From Sepioteuthis lessoniana (Eukaryota; Mollusca; Cephalopoda; Myopsida; Loliginidae), in the NCBI GenBank assembly GCA_963585895.1, contig OY757911.1, positions 57,371,361 through 57,435,360 on the forward strand: a stretch of 64,000 bases of DNA. Reading direction: 5' to 3'. How positions within the stretch are numbered: position 1 is the stretch's first letter; each line of letters opens with the position of its first letter. A program made the position numbers and the translations under genes. The notes beneath the pieces were generated by a model. The model worked only from the letters and a program-made list of their open reading frames with translations. It ran no database searches and was not told the origin of the DNA. This document shows, piece by piece, positions 22,810 through 33,065 of this stretch.

Positions 22810-24240
22810 TCCAGTCTGTTCCATTGATCTGTTAATTTTTTATCAGTGATAGCAGAGAATAATTTATCTAACAACTAGATCAAGTGACATCATGGGAAAA
22901 CCCCTGAAAGGAGGGCAAGATCCCAATGGTGTTGTCATTGACTATCAATCCTTAATGGAATGCATTGTCACCAAATAAGTGAGTATGAGTCACTCTTTAT
23001 TGAATCTAAACATCCAAACGAATCTACGAGAGTAGGTGAGAAGAGCGCACAACAACGGAAAACCCAAAAAAGGACCTTAAGACGTCTTTAGTAAACTAAA
23101 TCTATTACTTGAATGGTTGGTTTTATGAAGGCATGTGATATAAAACATATAAAAATATGTAAATGTGTTTGGTCTATGATAACGAGAGAAAAGGCTTAAA
23201 ACTCACCAAGATCGCAAAAAAATGTTGGAAGGAGATTTGGCATGGATAGTGCATAGACTAATACTGCCTTCGGGGTAAGTCAGATCAGTCGGTAGAATCC
23301 TAACAGCAGGACGTAAACCAAAGATCCTCCAGTATTAATGTGACAGTTGTCGAGGAACCCAGTGAAAGCGAAGTGGAAGAATATAAGTACCATCAAGAAA
23401 TTGAAAGGACACTAAAAGCTAATTAATTGGCCGATTTCCAAAGATGAAAAACTGTCGACAGAAACTCGGATCTAAATTTCATTCTCAACCGGATTCGAAG
23501 ATAAGTAATGAAGAAATAGGAAACTATAGGTGATATAATATATAGGATCATGTCTTGGAGAGATTTCGTGCCTGACAATTTCTCCCTACCCAATTCAAAA
23601 AGAAAACGGCAAATCAAACAACTCATGAAAGAAAAACACTGCTGGAGTAACGATGGAGGAAACCTCTGTCGAGGAACAGGAGAAAGTCTAGGAGGTGCCA
23701 GTGGTGTAATGGTTATCGTCGTAGGAAATGGACACGGCGACACGAGTTCAAATCCTGGACGAGACTGATTGCATTTCAAATAGCACAAATACCCTTGAGA
23801 AAGGTATGAATCCAATTATTCTACTTCCAGCTATGGGTAAATAGTAGGGCAGACTGAGTTATTCAGCCTTGGTAAGGCAACTAGTCTAGGAGAAGGAAAA
23901 CTCTGAAATCAAACCTGTTAAACTCCGCTTAAAAAATTGACCTTGTGTCATATATTGCCCTAGCGGAGGGGTTGGTAAATATGAAAAGGAGAAAGCCTAT
24001 CTCAAACAAGCTGATATAAAAGAGCGAATCCAAAAATGTCGCAGAGAAGAAAATCTTTGAAGGAGAAGAAAAGAAAGGAAGAAGATCAAGACAAGATTTC
24101 TATTTAAAAAATACTTTACTTTACAAATATTTCTTTGTAAAAGAAAGAAGCGGTTCATTTGACTCGTCTACAACTGAGCTTGAAAATCCTCTAAAAGGAT
24201 GAAAAGAGAAATGATGAAAAGAAAAAGACATGCTTCCACT
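22810..24240 (+). other. Probable 5' part of the Hero/NeSL-like LINE, not resolved
   Basis: A-rich coding-looking sequence precedes the recognisable reverse transcriptase at 24.3 kb, with stretches such as the codons for EEPSESEVEEYKYHQEIERT near 23350-23420. It is interrupted by the SINE-A copy at 23678-23999. I cannot name a domain here. Its continuity with the downstream pseudogene is inferred from position and from the SINE target lying inside one uninterrupted strand. Confidence 0.35.
23678..23999 (+). mobile_element. SINE-A copy with 13-bp target-site duplication
   Basis: The body is 23691-23986. Direct repeats AGGAGAAAGTCTA (23678-23690) and AGGAGAAAGCCTA (23987-23999) differ at one base. 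The A-box region is GCCAGTGGTGTAATGG and the B-box region GAGTTCAAATCCTGGACGAG. This copy contains the segment AATCCAATTATTCTACTTCC that the 11.7-kb copy lacks. The 72-codon frame at 23550-23768 is partly SINE and is not a gene. Confidence 0.9.
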
Positions 24241-26690
24241 TCCACAACCTTTGCTCCATTCATTGACAGATCTCTAAAGTGGAACAAGATAGATCTTGGA
24301 AGTTGTAAGGAAAGCAAGGAGATCCACAGTCTTAGGTTCAAGAGTCATGGAAATTGTCCGAAAGAAAGTATAGATTAAAAAACCATAGAGATCTGGAAAA
24401 ATATTTATTCCGAAGCAAAAAAATTCAATTCCGAGTAACCAATTTTGTCTAATTAATCTACTAAATTTGGAGGGAAGAGTTTCTATAGTATCAAATATTG
24501 AATGCTTGTGTTTTTGCTTTTAGATTTAGTGAATGCGTTTCGTTCAGTTCAACTTACTCTGTTATGGTTTGCTTATGAATTTTTCCGTTTTACACAATGA
24601 ATTAACAACTTGGTTAAAAATCATTCAAATTATCTAAAGTTCTGCATAAAAACACAGAATTATACAACATTATGGAAAACACTGGAAAGTTGTATAATGG
24701 TGGGTAGTACCATATCGCCAATAGTTTTTAACATGGTAAAAGAGATGATCATTCGAGCTTCAAAAGTGGGAAGTATGAGATATCGAAACTCATACCGACA
24801 ACGATACACACATATCTGTGCATATAAGAATGACATGACCACGATTACGTGGAGCCGTAAATGTACTTAAAGATGTTTGAAAAGACTAATAATCATTTAT
24901 CATGAGCTAGAATGAAGTGTAACTTCATCAAAGCAGGATTCTCTACTTAAGTAAAGGAAAACTAGTTACTTATAAAAATAAAAGTAAACAAAATAACCAT
25001 TGCAACATAAACAGAAGAACCACTTAAGACCTTTGAACGATGGTACAACGAATAGACTAATGATGCAGAACAAGTAAGAGATAATTCATCATTAAAAGTC
25101 TCTGTTGTAACGATAAAACCTTATCATCAGGCAGATTAAAATTATATCGAACAGATTTACCAAAACACAATAAAACATTACGTCACGATAATATTCCACA
25201 GCACAGCTAATCAAAATGGTTAGAATCAAACTGCTGATTATGCGCGTTCCACGTGCGAAATTTAAAATATTTTAAAACAAAATTTCACAACATTACCCAA
25301 ACATTATTAAATTATTTTTTACTTTAAAAAACACACAGACATCTTTCTCTACATTAACTGGGGCTTTTCCTTTTGTGAGATATTTTGTGGTTGGCATACA
25401 TAATAAACTTAAATTCTTTTTGTGTACTTTAGTTATAATACATAGAATATTGTTTTGTTTAAATAACGGAATTTTTAGTACATTCATTTTCATTTATTCT
25501 GTAACCCTATTCTGTCATGCATATTTCGTTTACATACAAAAATAAAACTAGACAAAAAGATAAGACGTGTGCAATTTAAACTAAACCATGAAATGTTATG
25601 TCTATTGACACTATATGAAATAGATTTCTACAAAATAGAATACCAAGAAAGAATAATTAGAGTTCATTTCCGTCAGTGACTGTATCTTCCACGATACAAA
25701 AGTAGTATCGTATTTTATGAAAACGTCGTTTTAAAATTGCCCATCTCAAGTCTTATTGACAAGTTTAAATTGGCCAAAACAACATTTAATATGACGCTTA
25801 GCTTGTCAAAAGACGCTTCAATTCGAACAACGGACTTCAAACTCAAACTCATAGCTATAAAGAGATAGAAACCTTAATAAAACATCGCGATATAGTGGGG
25901 CAAGTACAAAATCAAAGAGGGTTATTCGTTCTCTTAACAAATAGTCCTTTGTGCCAAAATTCAACATCTCCCAAAAGAATGAAATTGGAGCATTGCAAAC
26001 CCAAAGCAAGGAAAACTGATAAAAGTAATCTCGCTAATAAGATAAAACCTATTGAACTAGTTGGAAAAGTATAGAGAAGAGACTCATATGGATAAATATT
26101 TAGGAGATGGATGGAGGAACAATGAGTTTATTAATCTGAGCTACATATGACGTCCTTCCTTCCCCATGAATATAAGCCAATACCATAGCGAAGACCCAAT
26201 CTGTCTTTTGTGTAAAGAAATTTGCATGTTAAGACTTATTTTATAGACAGTAAAAAAAAAAACTAAAACACGGTTACTATACTTCAAGGCATAATCAAGT
26301 CCTCCTAGATATGGAAAATATGTTAGGAAAAAGAGGATAACCATAAATTCCTCCCTTCTCACATTAGATTTTAATAACAAGATAGCTTTTATTCCAACCG
26401 ATCAAAACACAAAAAATATATCTAAAGCTGAAGGAACAGGTTCTGATGACTCAAGGAAGAGACTGGAAACTGCAAGTTGTCCTCGATAGAACACTCATTC
26501 CATCAAGAAATAGAGAAAAACAACCTTAGATTTATTCGCAAAATGTGGTCTATATCAAAAAAGAAATTATCATGGCACTAACAGTACCGTAAAAATATTA
26601 GTTGATGACGCTTTTGAAAGAGGGAAATTCAAACATTAAGATATTGCAATGGAGGCAACATTAAATGGCGGGATAACATATATTCTTCCG
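24240..26690 (+). pseudogene. Hero/NeSL-like LINE ORF, heavily decayed
   Basis: Across shifting plus-strand frames I read a reverse transcriptase motif A-like LDLVNAFRSVQLTLLW near 24530, then STISPIVFNMVKEMIIRASK near 24710 (motif B region; the usual form has GCTISP), and MTTITWSRK near 24830. Further on are PLKTFERWYNE near 25025, GRLKLYRTDLPK near 25130, LKLPISSLIDKFKLAKTTFN near 25745, SRYSGA and related residues near 25885, ATYDVLPSP near 26140, and QGRDWKLQVVLDRTLIPS near 26460. This block order is familiar from animal LINEs with a C-terminal restriction-like endonuclease. About 250 bp near 25230-25600 is extra sequence. Clade naming is an inference. Minus-strand frames here are shadows. 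Confidence 0.75.
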
Positions 26691-26714
26691 CGAAAAATTA
26701 AACGCTGAACCTTC

Positions 26715-26850
26715 CTGGTTTCTTCGTCATCATCATCATCATCAAGTCGAACATCTTGCACTGATGTCCTAGATGTTTTTGTGAGGGGATTGTAAGTTAA
26801 TAAGTGATTCATGTTTCGAAAAACTTCTTCATCATCATCATCATCAAGTC
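26715..26850. repeat. Two (TCA)n tracts
   Basis: TCATCATCATCA tracts at about 26728-26745 and 26828-26848 each precede CAAGTC. They probably are 3' tails (GATGATGAT on the minus strand) of two APE-type LINE insertions. Confidence 0.7.
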
Positions 26851-27055
26851 AGGCTGAGAGCTTATGGCTGCAACTGGTGTTCTCACAGAGCTGATGTATG
26901 AAAGTCTTTGCTGGTCGGCCAACACTGGTGTATTTTTTCATCTAAGTTTTTTTTCGTGTCCTTGTAACACTTTTTGCATGTTTTCAAACCATTTGACTTT
27001 TCTGTTATGTTTATCCGTTCCCATATTCTGCTCACAAATTGTTTGCTTCTTTTGT
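26830..27055 (-). pseudogene. APE-type LINE, C-terminal fragment
   Basis: The minus strand near 26920-26860 encodes WPTSKDFHTSAL-like residues that, in frame, align with the block GRPAKTYIHQLCEDTGC of the family (FIHQLCENTSC is readable here). The 3' end reaches a GATGATGAT tail. The plus-strand frames 26864-27280 overlap but match nothing. Confidence 0.6.
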
Positions 27056-28724
27056 ATCCGGTTACTCTTCATGAATTCCCCTCACCCATTAGTATAATTG
27101 TCACCTTCATGTCCCATAGTTTTTTTCAGGTCCCTAGCAAGGTCAAGGTACATACCCCTCTTTTCACATTCTTTTAGTTTTATTCTGTGGTCAGCCGATG
27201 CAGCAAAGTCGACAATTTTGCAAGTTCTCTTCTTTTTGTTGATTATTATTAGGTATGGTCTTCTGGCCGAGACTAGGTGATCCGTGTGTATGTCTAAGTC
27301 CCATAGGAGTTTATGTGTTATTTTCTAGGACAGGTGCTGGGTTGTGCATATACCATTTGTTTGTATAGTCAAATTTAAATTGTTAGCATATCTCCCAGTA
27401 GATCACCTTGCCGACCCAATTGTGTCTAGTCTTCGGCGCTAATTTAAAGCATTCACTTATTATGTGATTGATGGTTTCATCCTTGTCACCGCATAGTCTA
27501 CATTTGCTATTTTGTTGCATCTTATCTATTCTTGCTTTGATATGATTGGTTCATATGGCATTGTTTAGTGATGTTATTAAGAGAGATTATGGTTCTCTCT
27601 TAAAGTTTCCTTTTCTTAGCCATGTCCAGGTTTTGACATGTGAGATGGTGTTTATTAGTCGTTTAAAACACCCATAAAGTTGCTTTACTTCCCATTTTAT
27701 TTCCTAATTATTGTCATTCTGTTGTCCATCGTGTTATCATTATCGTTTCTGATGGCTGTAATGTGTCCTCTATCATGTTTTCGTATATAGTCTTCGAGTT
27801 GATGTATCTATGCGTCAACGCTGTCTTCAATAGTGGCAAGTCCTCTTCATCCCTTATTCTTGAAACATATAGTCTGTCATCATCGTCTCTGGGATGTCAT
27901 GCCTTATGCATTGTCATTAGCTTTCTTGTTCTTAGGTCCATTTGTTTGAGTTCGTCTCTGGTCCACTTGAAAAAGGGTCCGGAATATCTAACTAGTGGTA
28001 CAGCCCATGTATTTATTCCTTTGATGAGGTTTCTGCTTGAGAGTTTTGTCACGAGTAGTTTTCTAGTTCTCCCGAGATATTCTTTTTTAATTCTATCTTT
28101 CATTTTCTCTTGTTTAATGGTGTCAGCCTCCAAGATGTCCAAGTATTTGTAGGTTTCGTTTTCTGAGAGCGTTCTAATATTGTCTTGATTTGGGAGTTCC
28201 GTTCCGTCAGTTAGATGTCGTTTTCCACTTTTCATTACAAGCATTGCACATTTTGCTATCCATTCCTCTGTCCTGACAGTATATTCTAACTGTATGTATT
28301 AGAGTTTCTAGTTCTTTTTCATTTTTCGCAAATAGTTTGAGTCATCAATGTACATTAGGTGATTGATTTTTTCCTGCGATCTACTAAGTTTGTATCTAGT
28401 TGTGCATTATCTGAGTATGTGGTTAAGTGGCATAATGGCAATTATGAATAGTAAGGGTGATAGAGCATCTCCTTGGAAAATACCTCTTTGGATCTTTGCT
28501 TCTGCTAAGCTGCTTCCGCTTTCCAGGTTTTCATTGTTTTGTCGATAAAATTTATGACTTCGTGTGATATTTTGTACATTTTGAGGCTGTTTATTATACA
28601 GCAATGAGGAACCATATGATATCCCTTTTTGTAGTCAATCCAGGCCATAGCTAGATTTTTCCGTCTGTTCTTGTTCTCATTTAGGATGTGTTGATCTATG
28701 TAAAGTAATTCTGCTGTGCCTCTG
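27056..28724 (-). pseudogene. REL-type (R4/Dong-like) LINE, reverse transcriptase plus endonuclease
   Basis: This is the longest REL copy. On the minus strand: LAMAWIDYKKGYHMVPHC near 28645 (motif A, catalytic Asp present), IQRGIFQGDALSPLLF near 28490 (motif B), YIDD near 28345 (motif C, usual FADD/YADD), GINTWAVPLVRYSGPFFKW near 28000, CRLCGDKDETINHIISEC near 27490 (an intact CCHC zinc knuckle, C-X2-C-X8-H-X4-C), and RRPYLIIINKKKRTC plus KIVDFA near 27240 (restriction-like endonuclease; the first Asp of RPD is Tyr). Several frameshifts separate these blocks. It is cut off inside the reverse transcriptase at 28724, where an ATT tract begins. A CCHC followed by a PD-type nuclease is the R2/R4-type arrangement. 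Confidence 0.88.
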
Positions 28725-29014
28725 GATTATTATTATCATTTTACATTTTGTGAGACTTTCAAACCATCTTTAATTGGTTGTCTTTCTCTGGTGAGACAAC
28801 AAGTCTCCTCAAGTTTCCGGAACTCTTTGAAGTATTCTAGCCGATCGCAACAATGCAAAATGTACATGATCTTGATTCTCCCTCTAATTTCCAATCCTTC
28901 CTGTTCCTTCTCCAGGCAACTAGGATTATTTTTTCAAGCGATCTAACTTCAATTGGTATTACCTTGACCCTCATATTCTTCAGCTTTTTCTTGTAGTTCT
29001 CTTCCCAAGCATTG
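28725..29014 (-). pseudogene. REL-type LINE 3' fragment, array unit 2
   Basis: A short ATT tract (28725-28742) is followed by the reverse complement of the LINE 3' end. The minus strand encodes YKKKLKNMRVKVIPIEV, corresponding to the ELKKLWNMKVTVIPIVIGAL block after the endonuclease, then RKDWKLEGES (usual GLEDLEVGGRVET). The 5' truncation lies near 29014. Confidence 0.75.
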
Positions 29015-29168
29015 TTATACCTCTTGAGGGTTCTCACACCAACGATAGCGGATGGTCGTTTACTGGATACTGATTAACAGAAAGTATTCTCAGATCTCCG
29101 GGATTCTGTTAAGTATTCTAGACGATCTTGAAAATTCCGTAGCTTAGATGGTCCCGATTCGTTGTTAC
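29015..29168 (-). pseudogene. REL-type LINE 3' fragment, array unit 3 (very short)
   Basis: The plus strand has CTCTTGAGGGTTCTCACACC, GATAGCGGATGGTCG and TCAGATCTCCGGGATTCTG, matching the 3' terminal ~130 bp of the other units (GAGTTTTTCACACCAGCG, TAGCTGATGG, AAGTCTCCAGGACTC). It ends at the next ATT tract. Confidence 0.7.

Positions 29169-29205
<37 letters not shown>
29169..29205. repeat. (ATT)n tract between LINE units
   Basis: About twelve ATT units; on the minus strand (AAT)n forms the 3' tail of the LINE unit that follows. Confidence 0.95.
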
Positions 29206-29207
<2 letters not shown>

Positions 29208-29556
29208 CTCATTAGAGCTTTTCACTTCAGCGATAGCCGATGGTTTTTCACTGAAGTCTGAGTGACAGCAAGGCTCCTCAAGTCTCCAGGACTCTTCTTA
29301 ATATTCTGGCAGTTCTCAACAATGCTGTCGTTTGGATGGTCTCCACTCGTCCGCCAACCTCCAAGTCCTCTAGTCCCTTTAGTAATCCCTTAGTTACTGT
29401 TCCAAACGCACCAATTACAATTGGTATAATTGTCACCTGCATGTTGCACAGATTTTTCAATTTCCTAGCAAGTTCGAGGTACTTATCCTTCTTTTCACAT
29501 TATTTCAGTTTTAATCTCTGGTCAGCAATATAGACAATTTTGCAAATTCTCTTTTA
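29206..29556 (-). pseudogene. REL-type LINE 3' fragment, array unit 4
   Basis: The minus strand encodes MKNLCNMQVTIIPIVIGAFG, then TVTKGLLKGLEDLEVGGRVE and ARILRRVLET. This is the well preserved C-terminal tail of the REL-type LINE protein. The 5' truncation is at about 29556 inside the endonuclease region (CKIVYIADQ-like). Confidence 0.85.
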
Positions 29557-29559
29557 TCA

Positions 29560-30451
29560 TTATTTTACTCCTTTAGAGTTTTTCACATCAGTATTAGCTG
29601 ATGGTTTTTCACTGGACTTTGAGTGACAGCAAGTCTCCTCAAGTCTCCAGGACTCCTCTCAGGATACTGGCCGTTCCCAGTAATGCTGTCATTTGGATAG
29701 TCTATACCCGTCCGCCAACTTCCAAATCCTCCAGGTCTTTTAATAACTCTTTAGTTATTGTGCCAAAAGCACCAATCAGAATTGGTTCTATCGTCACTTT
29801 CATTTTCCACAGCCTTTTCAATTCCCTCGCAAGGTAGAGGTACTTATGCTTCTTTTCGCATTCTTTCAGTTTTATTCTGTGGTCAGCTGGAACAGCAAAG
29901 TCGACAATTTTGAAAATTCTCTTCTTTTTTTTTTTTTTTTTTGGTAAATCATGATAAGGTCTGGTCTTCTGGCCGGGATTAGGTGATCCGTGTAAATGTC
30001 AAAGTCCGATAGGAGTGTATCTGTGTCATTTTCTAGGACAGGTGCTGGGTTGAGCATATACCATTTGTTGGTTTGGTCAAATTTGAATTTCTTGCACATT
30101 TCACAATGGATCACCTTGCCGACCCAGTCATGTTTCGTCTTATACTCCTTCTCTGCTAATTTGCTGGATTAACTTATAATGTGATTGATCGTTTCGTCTC
30201 TGTCACTGCATAGTCTACATATGCTATTTTGTTGAGTCTTGTCTATTTTCGCTTTCATATGATAGGTTCTTATGGCGTTTTCCTGTGTTTCTATAAGGAG
30301 AGATTCCGTTTCTCTCTTAAGTTTTACTTTTCTTTGCCAGGTCCAGGTTTTCTCACGTGAGATGGTGTTTATTAGTCGTTTAAAATAGCCATATATATTT
30401 TTTTTCAATATTTGTTTCCTAGTTATTGTCATTCTATCGTCTATCATGTTG

Positions 30452-30454
<3 letters not shown>
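29560..30454 (-). pseudogene. REL-type LINE fragment, array unit 5 (zinc knuckle and endonuclease)
   Basis: On the minus strand: MTITRKQ and YGYFKRLINTISREKTWTWQ near 30380, CRLCSDRDETINHIIS near 30210 with a stop where the Glu codon before the last Cys is expected and Ser in place of that Cys, MCKKFKFDQTNKWYMLNPAP near 30075, and RRPDLIMI near 29965. A run of T at 29924-29941 on the plus strand then shifts the frame. The element ends at its 3' side near 29560 and at its 5' side in an ATT tract. Confidence 0.88.

Positions 30455-30491
<37 letters not shown>
30455..30491. repeat. (TTA)n tract between LINE units
   Basis: About twelve TTA units separate array units 5 and 6. Confidence 0.95.
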
Positions 30492-30492
<1 letters not shown>

Positions 30493-30775
30493 CTCTTTTG
30501 AGAGTTTTTCACACCAGCGTTAGCTGATGGTTTCTTACTGGAGTTTAATTCGTAGCAAGTCTCCTCATGTCTCCTGGATTCTTCTCAGTATTCTGGCCGA
30601 TTTTAATAATGATGTTGTTTGGGTTGTCATCTCTCATCCTCTTCATTCCAAGTCCTCCGGTGTGCCGTAATCAATCATTTGATGACTTTACCGAGCACAC
30701 CGATTACAATTGGTATCACAGTGACGTTCATGTTTCATGGATTTTTATCCCTTATTCTAATTATTATTATCATTA
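30492..30775 (-). pseudogene. REL-type LINE 3' fragment, array unit 6
   Basis: The plus strand starts ACTCTTTTGAGAGTTTTTCA and continues through GCGTTAGCTGATGG, TCTCCTGGATTCTTCTCAG and ATTACAATTGGTATCACAG, matching the other units. On the minus strand this covers the VIPI..GALG and GLEDL-like tail. Truncated near 30775 beside short ATT units. Confidence 0.8.
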
Positions 30776-32520
30776 TTGTTGTTTTTCAGCTTTACTTTTG
30801 GTTTCTTACAATCCTTCCCCGAGCTTTAACCAAGTCCATGCCTGAAAGAAAATAGATGCCACATCCATATTTCCCGGTGTTAATTTTTTCAAACACATAC
30901 GTATTACGCCCAATGATGATCAGCAGTTCCGAAAAACTATTATTAGAACTAGTAGTTGTTGTAGTAAAAGTAGCAGTGGGAGCTATGAAGGATATTGATA
31001 ATATATCATTGATGAAATCCAAACCAAAGGCAATAAGCCTGCAAATAAAAACTATGGAGAAATGATAGACAACTTTTTAAAAATTGACGGGAAATAATAA
31101 TCGATGGTAACGGATTCAGAGAATTGAGAATATCACAAAAGAAAAGAGTAAAATCAGAAGGGCTTTGATAATGCGGATAAAAAATATACAAGGGAATTAA
31201 TGATTGTAAATGAAAGACAGATATTTGAGGAAATACAAAACTGGACAAGTCTAAAAATAAAAGAAGGAAACGGTATCTCATCATTGAAAAAAGTTTTTAA
31301 AAAAAAACAAAAACAATTGTATAGAAGCAAAAAGATAAAGGAAAAAATGAACAGGTGTTACAGCGGATCTTTCGTTCTTTAGTCTCATGTACCATGAAAG
31401 ATTACAGAAATAGATTAGAGCCAAACTAATGTATATTGATTATATCCGATATATGACTCGAATTAACGTAGTTTCATCCCAGACCAATGTGAGCACTACG
31501 CCCACCGACATGGCTATTCTTGGGAGGAACCCATTAAAAAAATATATTACCATCAATGGATCCTTCAGTACTTCGAAACAACAATAACCGATGAAGACGC
31601 CAACGATGCCTTCGTCTCTACGACCGAGACATAAGGATAAAAATTCTTCTAGGCATTCAATGTTAAGAGAGAGAGAGAGAGAGAGACATCAAAGAACAGT
31701 AGGCTGTGCAATCTGATGTCTCTTAGGGCGAAAACAGTTCAGAGTTTTTAGCGTGGTTTTACTAGCATGGTGTAAAGGGAGGTAGAAATCTGTTGTTTTT
31801 AATTCTTAAAATACATCACCATGCCCTAGATTTTCATTAAACAAATGACAATTTAAGATGCGATTGAAGAGTGAGGAGCACTGTAGCAATATAAAGAAAA
31901 AGAAAGCTTTCTAAAAATAAAAACTGAAAAAGTTCTTTCAATATATACGCATGTTCAAATAATATTAAAATACATGTTCGTCTGTATATTACAAAGAGAA
32001 TAATTATTCGCAGCGAATATGAACAAAAGCGTCCATACATCTGATTGTAGATGGGTGAATCAAATTTGGATTTTGTTATATTTGGTAATGGAATCTACGA
32101 AGAAATTAAATGATTAGAAAATCCATATAAAATACTCAAAGAATATTTTCAGTAATTCGAAATATTGATTTTAGTCTAATTCCTTTTCCTTGTAACAGTA
32201 TTTTTTAATATCCACAGTAATTCTTATTGAATTCTGCCTAAATAAAAGCACAAAAACCCGAACTACATTCAATTTTAGTTGAGGAGACGTTTTGCTTATA
32301 TGTATCCCCTGGTAATTTTCAGCGGGTATACATAAACAGTGGATTGTAGGATTTTTTACAATATTTATGTACGTGTTCAAAGCTTTCAGAAAATCAGCAT
32401 GGTTTTTGCCATCTTTTCAGTAAAAAGATTAATTGAATGATATCAACCGATAAAGGATTATTTTTGGACAAGAGGTTAGAGAATTATAATCCTTGTACAT
32501 TTTTATTTACATTTTGGGTA
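30776..32520. other. Unassigned region with an (AG)n tract
   Basis: Several short frames exist (for example plus 31200-31382, Lys-rich) but I recognise none. An AG microsatellite lies at 31668-31686. A GC-richer piece at about 31440-31640 is unexplained. Confidence 0.4.
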
Positions 32521-32524
32521 GTTG

Positions 32525-33065
32525 TATCTTAAGAATATTTTTCACATATTATACGATATCAAGTAATTCTATCTAAAACACATAATTTCAAAATAGTTTC
32601 CACATAGCTAACTGGTTTGAAGTATTTCTATCTAACAGGTATGATTATATATTTTCAATTAATTATTTAATTTTTACTAATTTTAATTTATTTGCTCACA
32701 GTAATGATTCAAGCAACTTCTAATATTCCATAGTAAACAATTATAGCTTCAAATAATAACACTTCGTACAAATAATCTACAGTTATATGTCATCAAGGAT
32801 TACTATCGACTTGTATTTTTCTTAAACTGATCTTTTTTATCTTTAGATAGTACCATAACAATTACTAAGCCTCTGGGTTATAGTGAACCCTAGAAGCAAT
32901 GTCAATGAAGAGGTATTATACACTCTCATAATCTAAAGAGTAGGAGCCTCAGCATCAGATGTAGTTTAGTTCCATGCTCGATTCACCACTTTTTGAGGAA
33001 TAATTATCCATCAGCTGAGGAGAGGGTCTGTATATTTTAAGCCCTGCAGACGGATTGGATTGCAG
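32525..33065 (-). mobile_element. C-composite repeat, old copy
   Basis: A very degenerate tandem region (AAGTAATTCTATCTAAAACA and AAGTATTTCTATCTAACAGG, about 60 bp apart) is followed by a diverged module at about 32865-33060 with CTAGAAGCAATGTCAATGAA, GAGGTATTATACACTCTC and CCTCAGCATCAGATG. Compare GGAGCAATGGCAACGAAGAG and CCTCAACATCAGATTG at 18.95-19.0 kb. Confidence 0.55.

Noticed and set aside
27763..28152. Plus-strand frame of 129 codons, Leu/Ser-rich
   Set aside because: It lies antisense to the REL-type LINE reverse transcriptase and is a shadow.
29169..30491. CRISPR-like or satellite array
   Set aside because: The repeated units are LINE 3' ends of different lengths separated by ATT tracts, in an animal-type genome; there is no constant repeat-spacer pattern.
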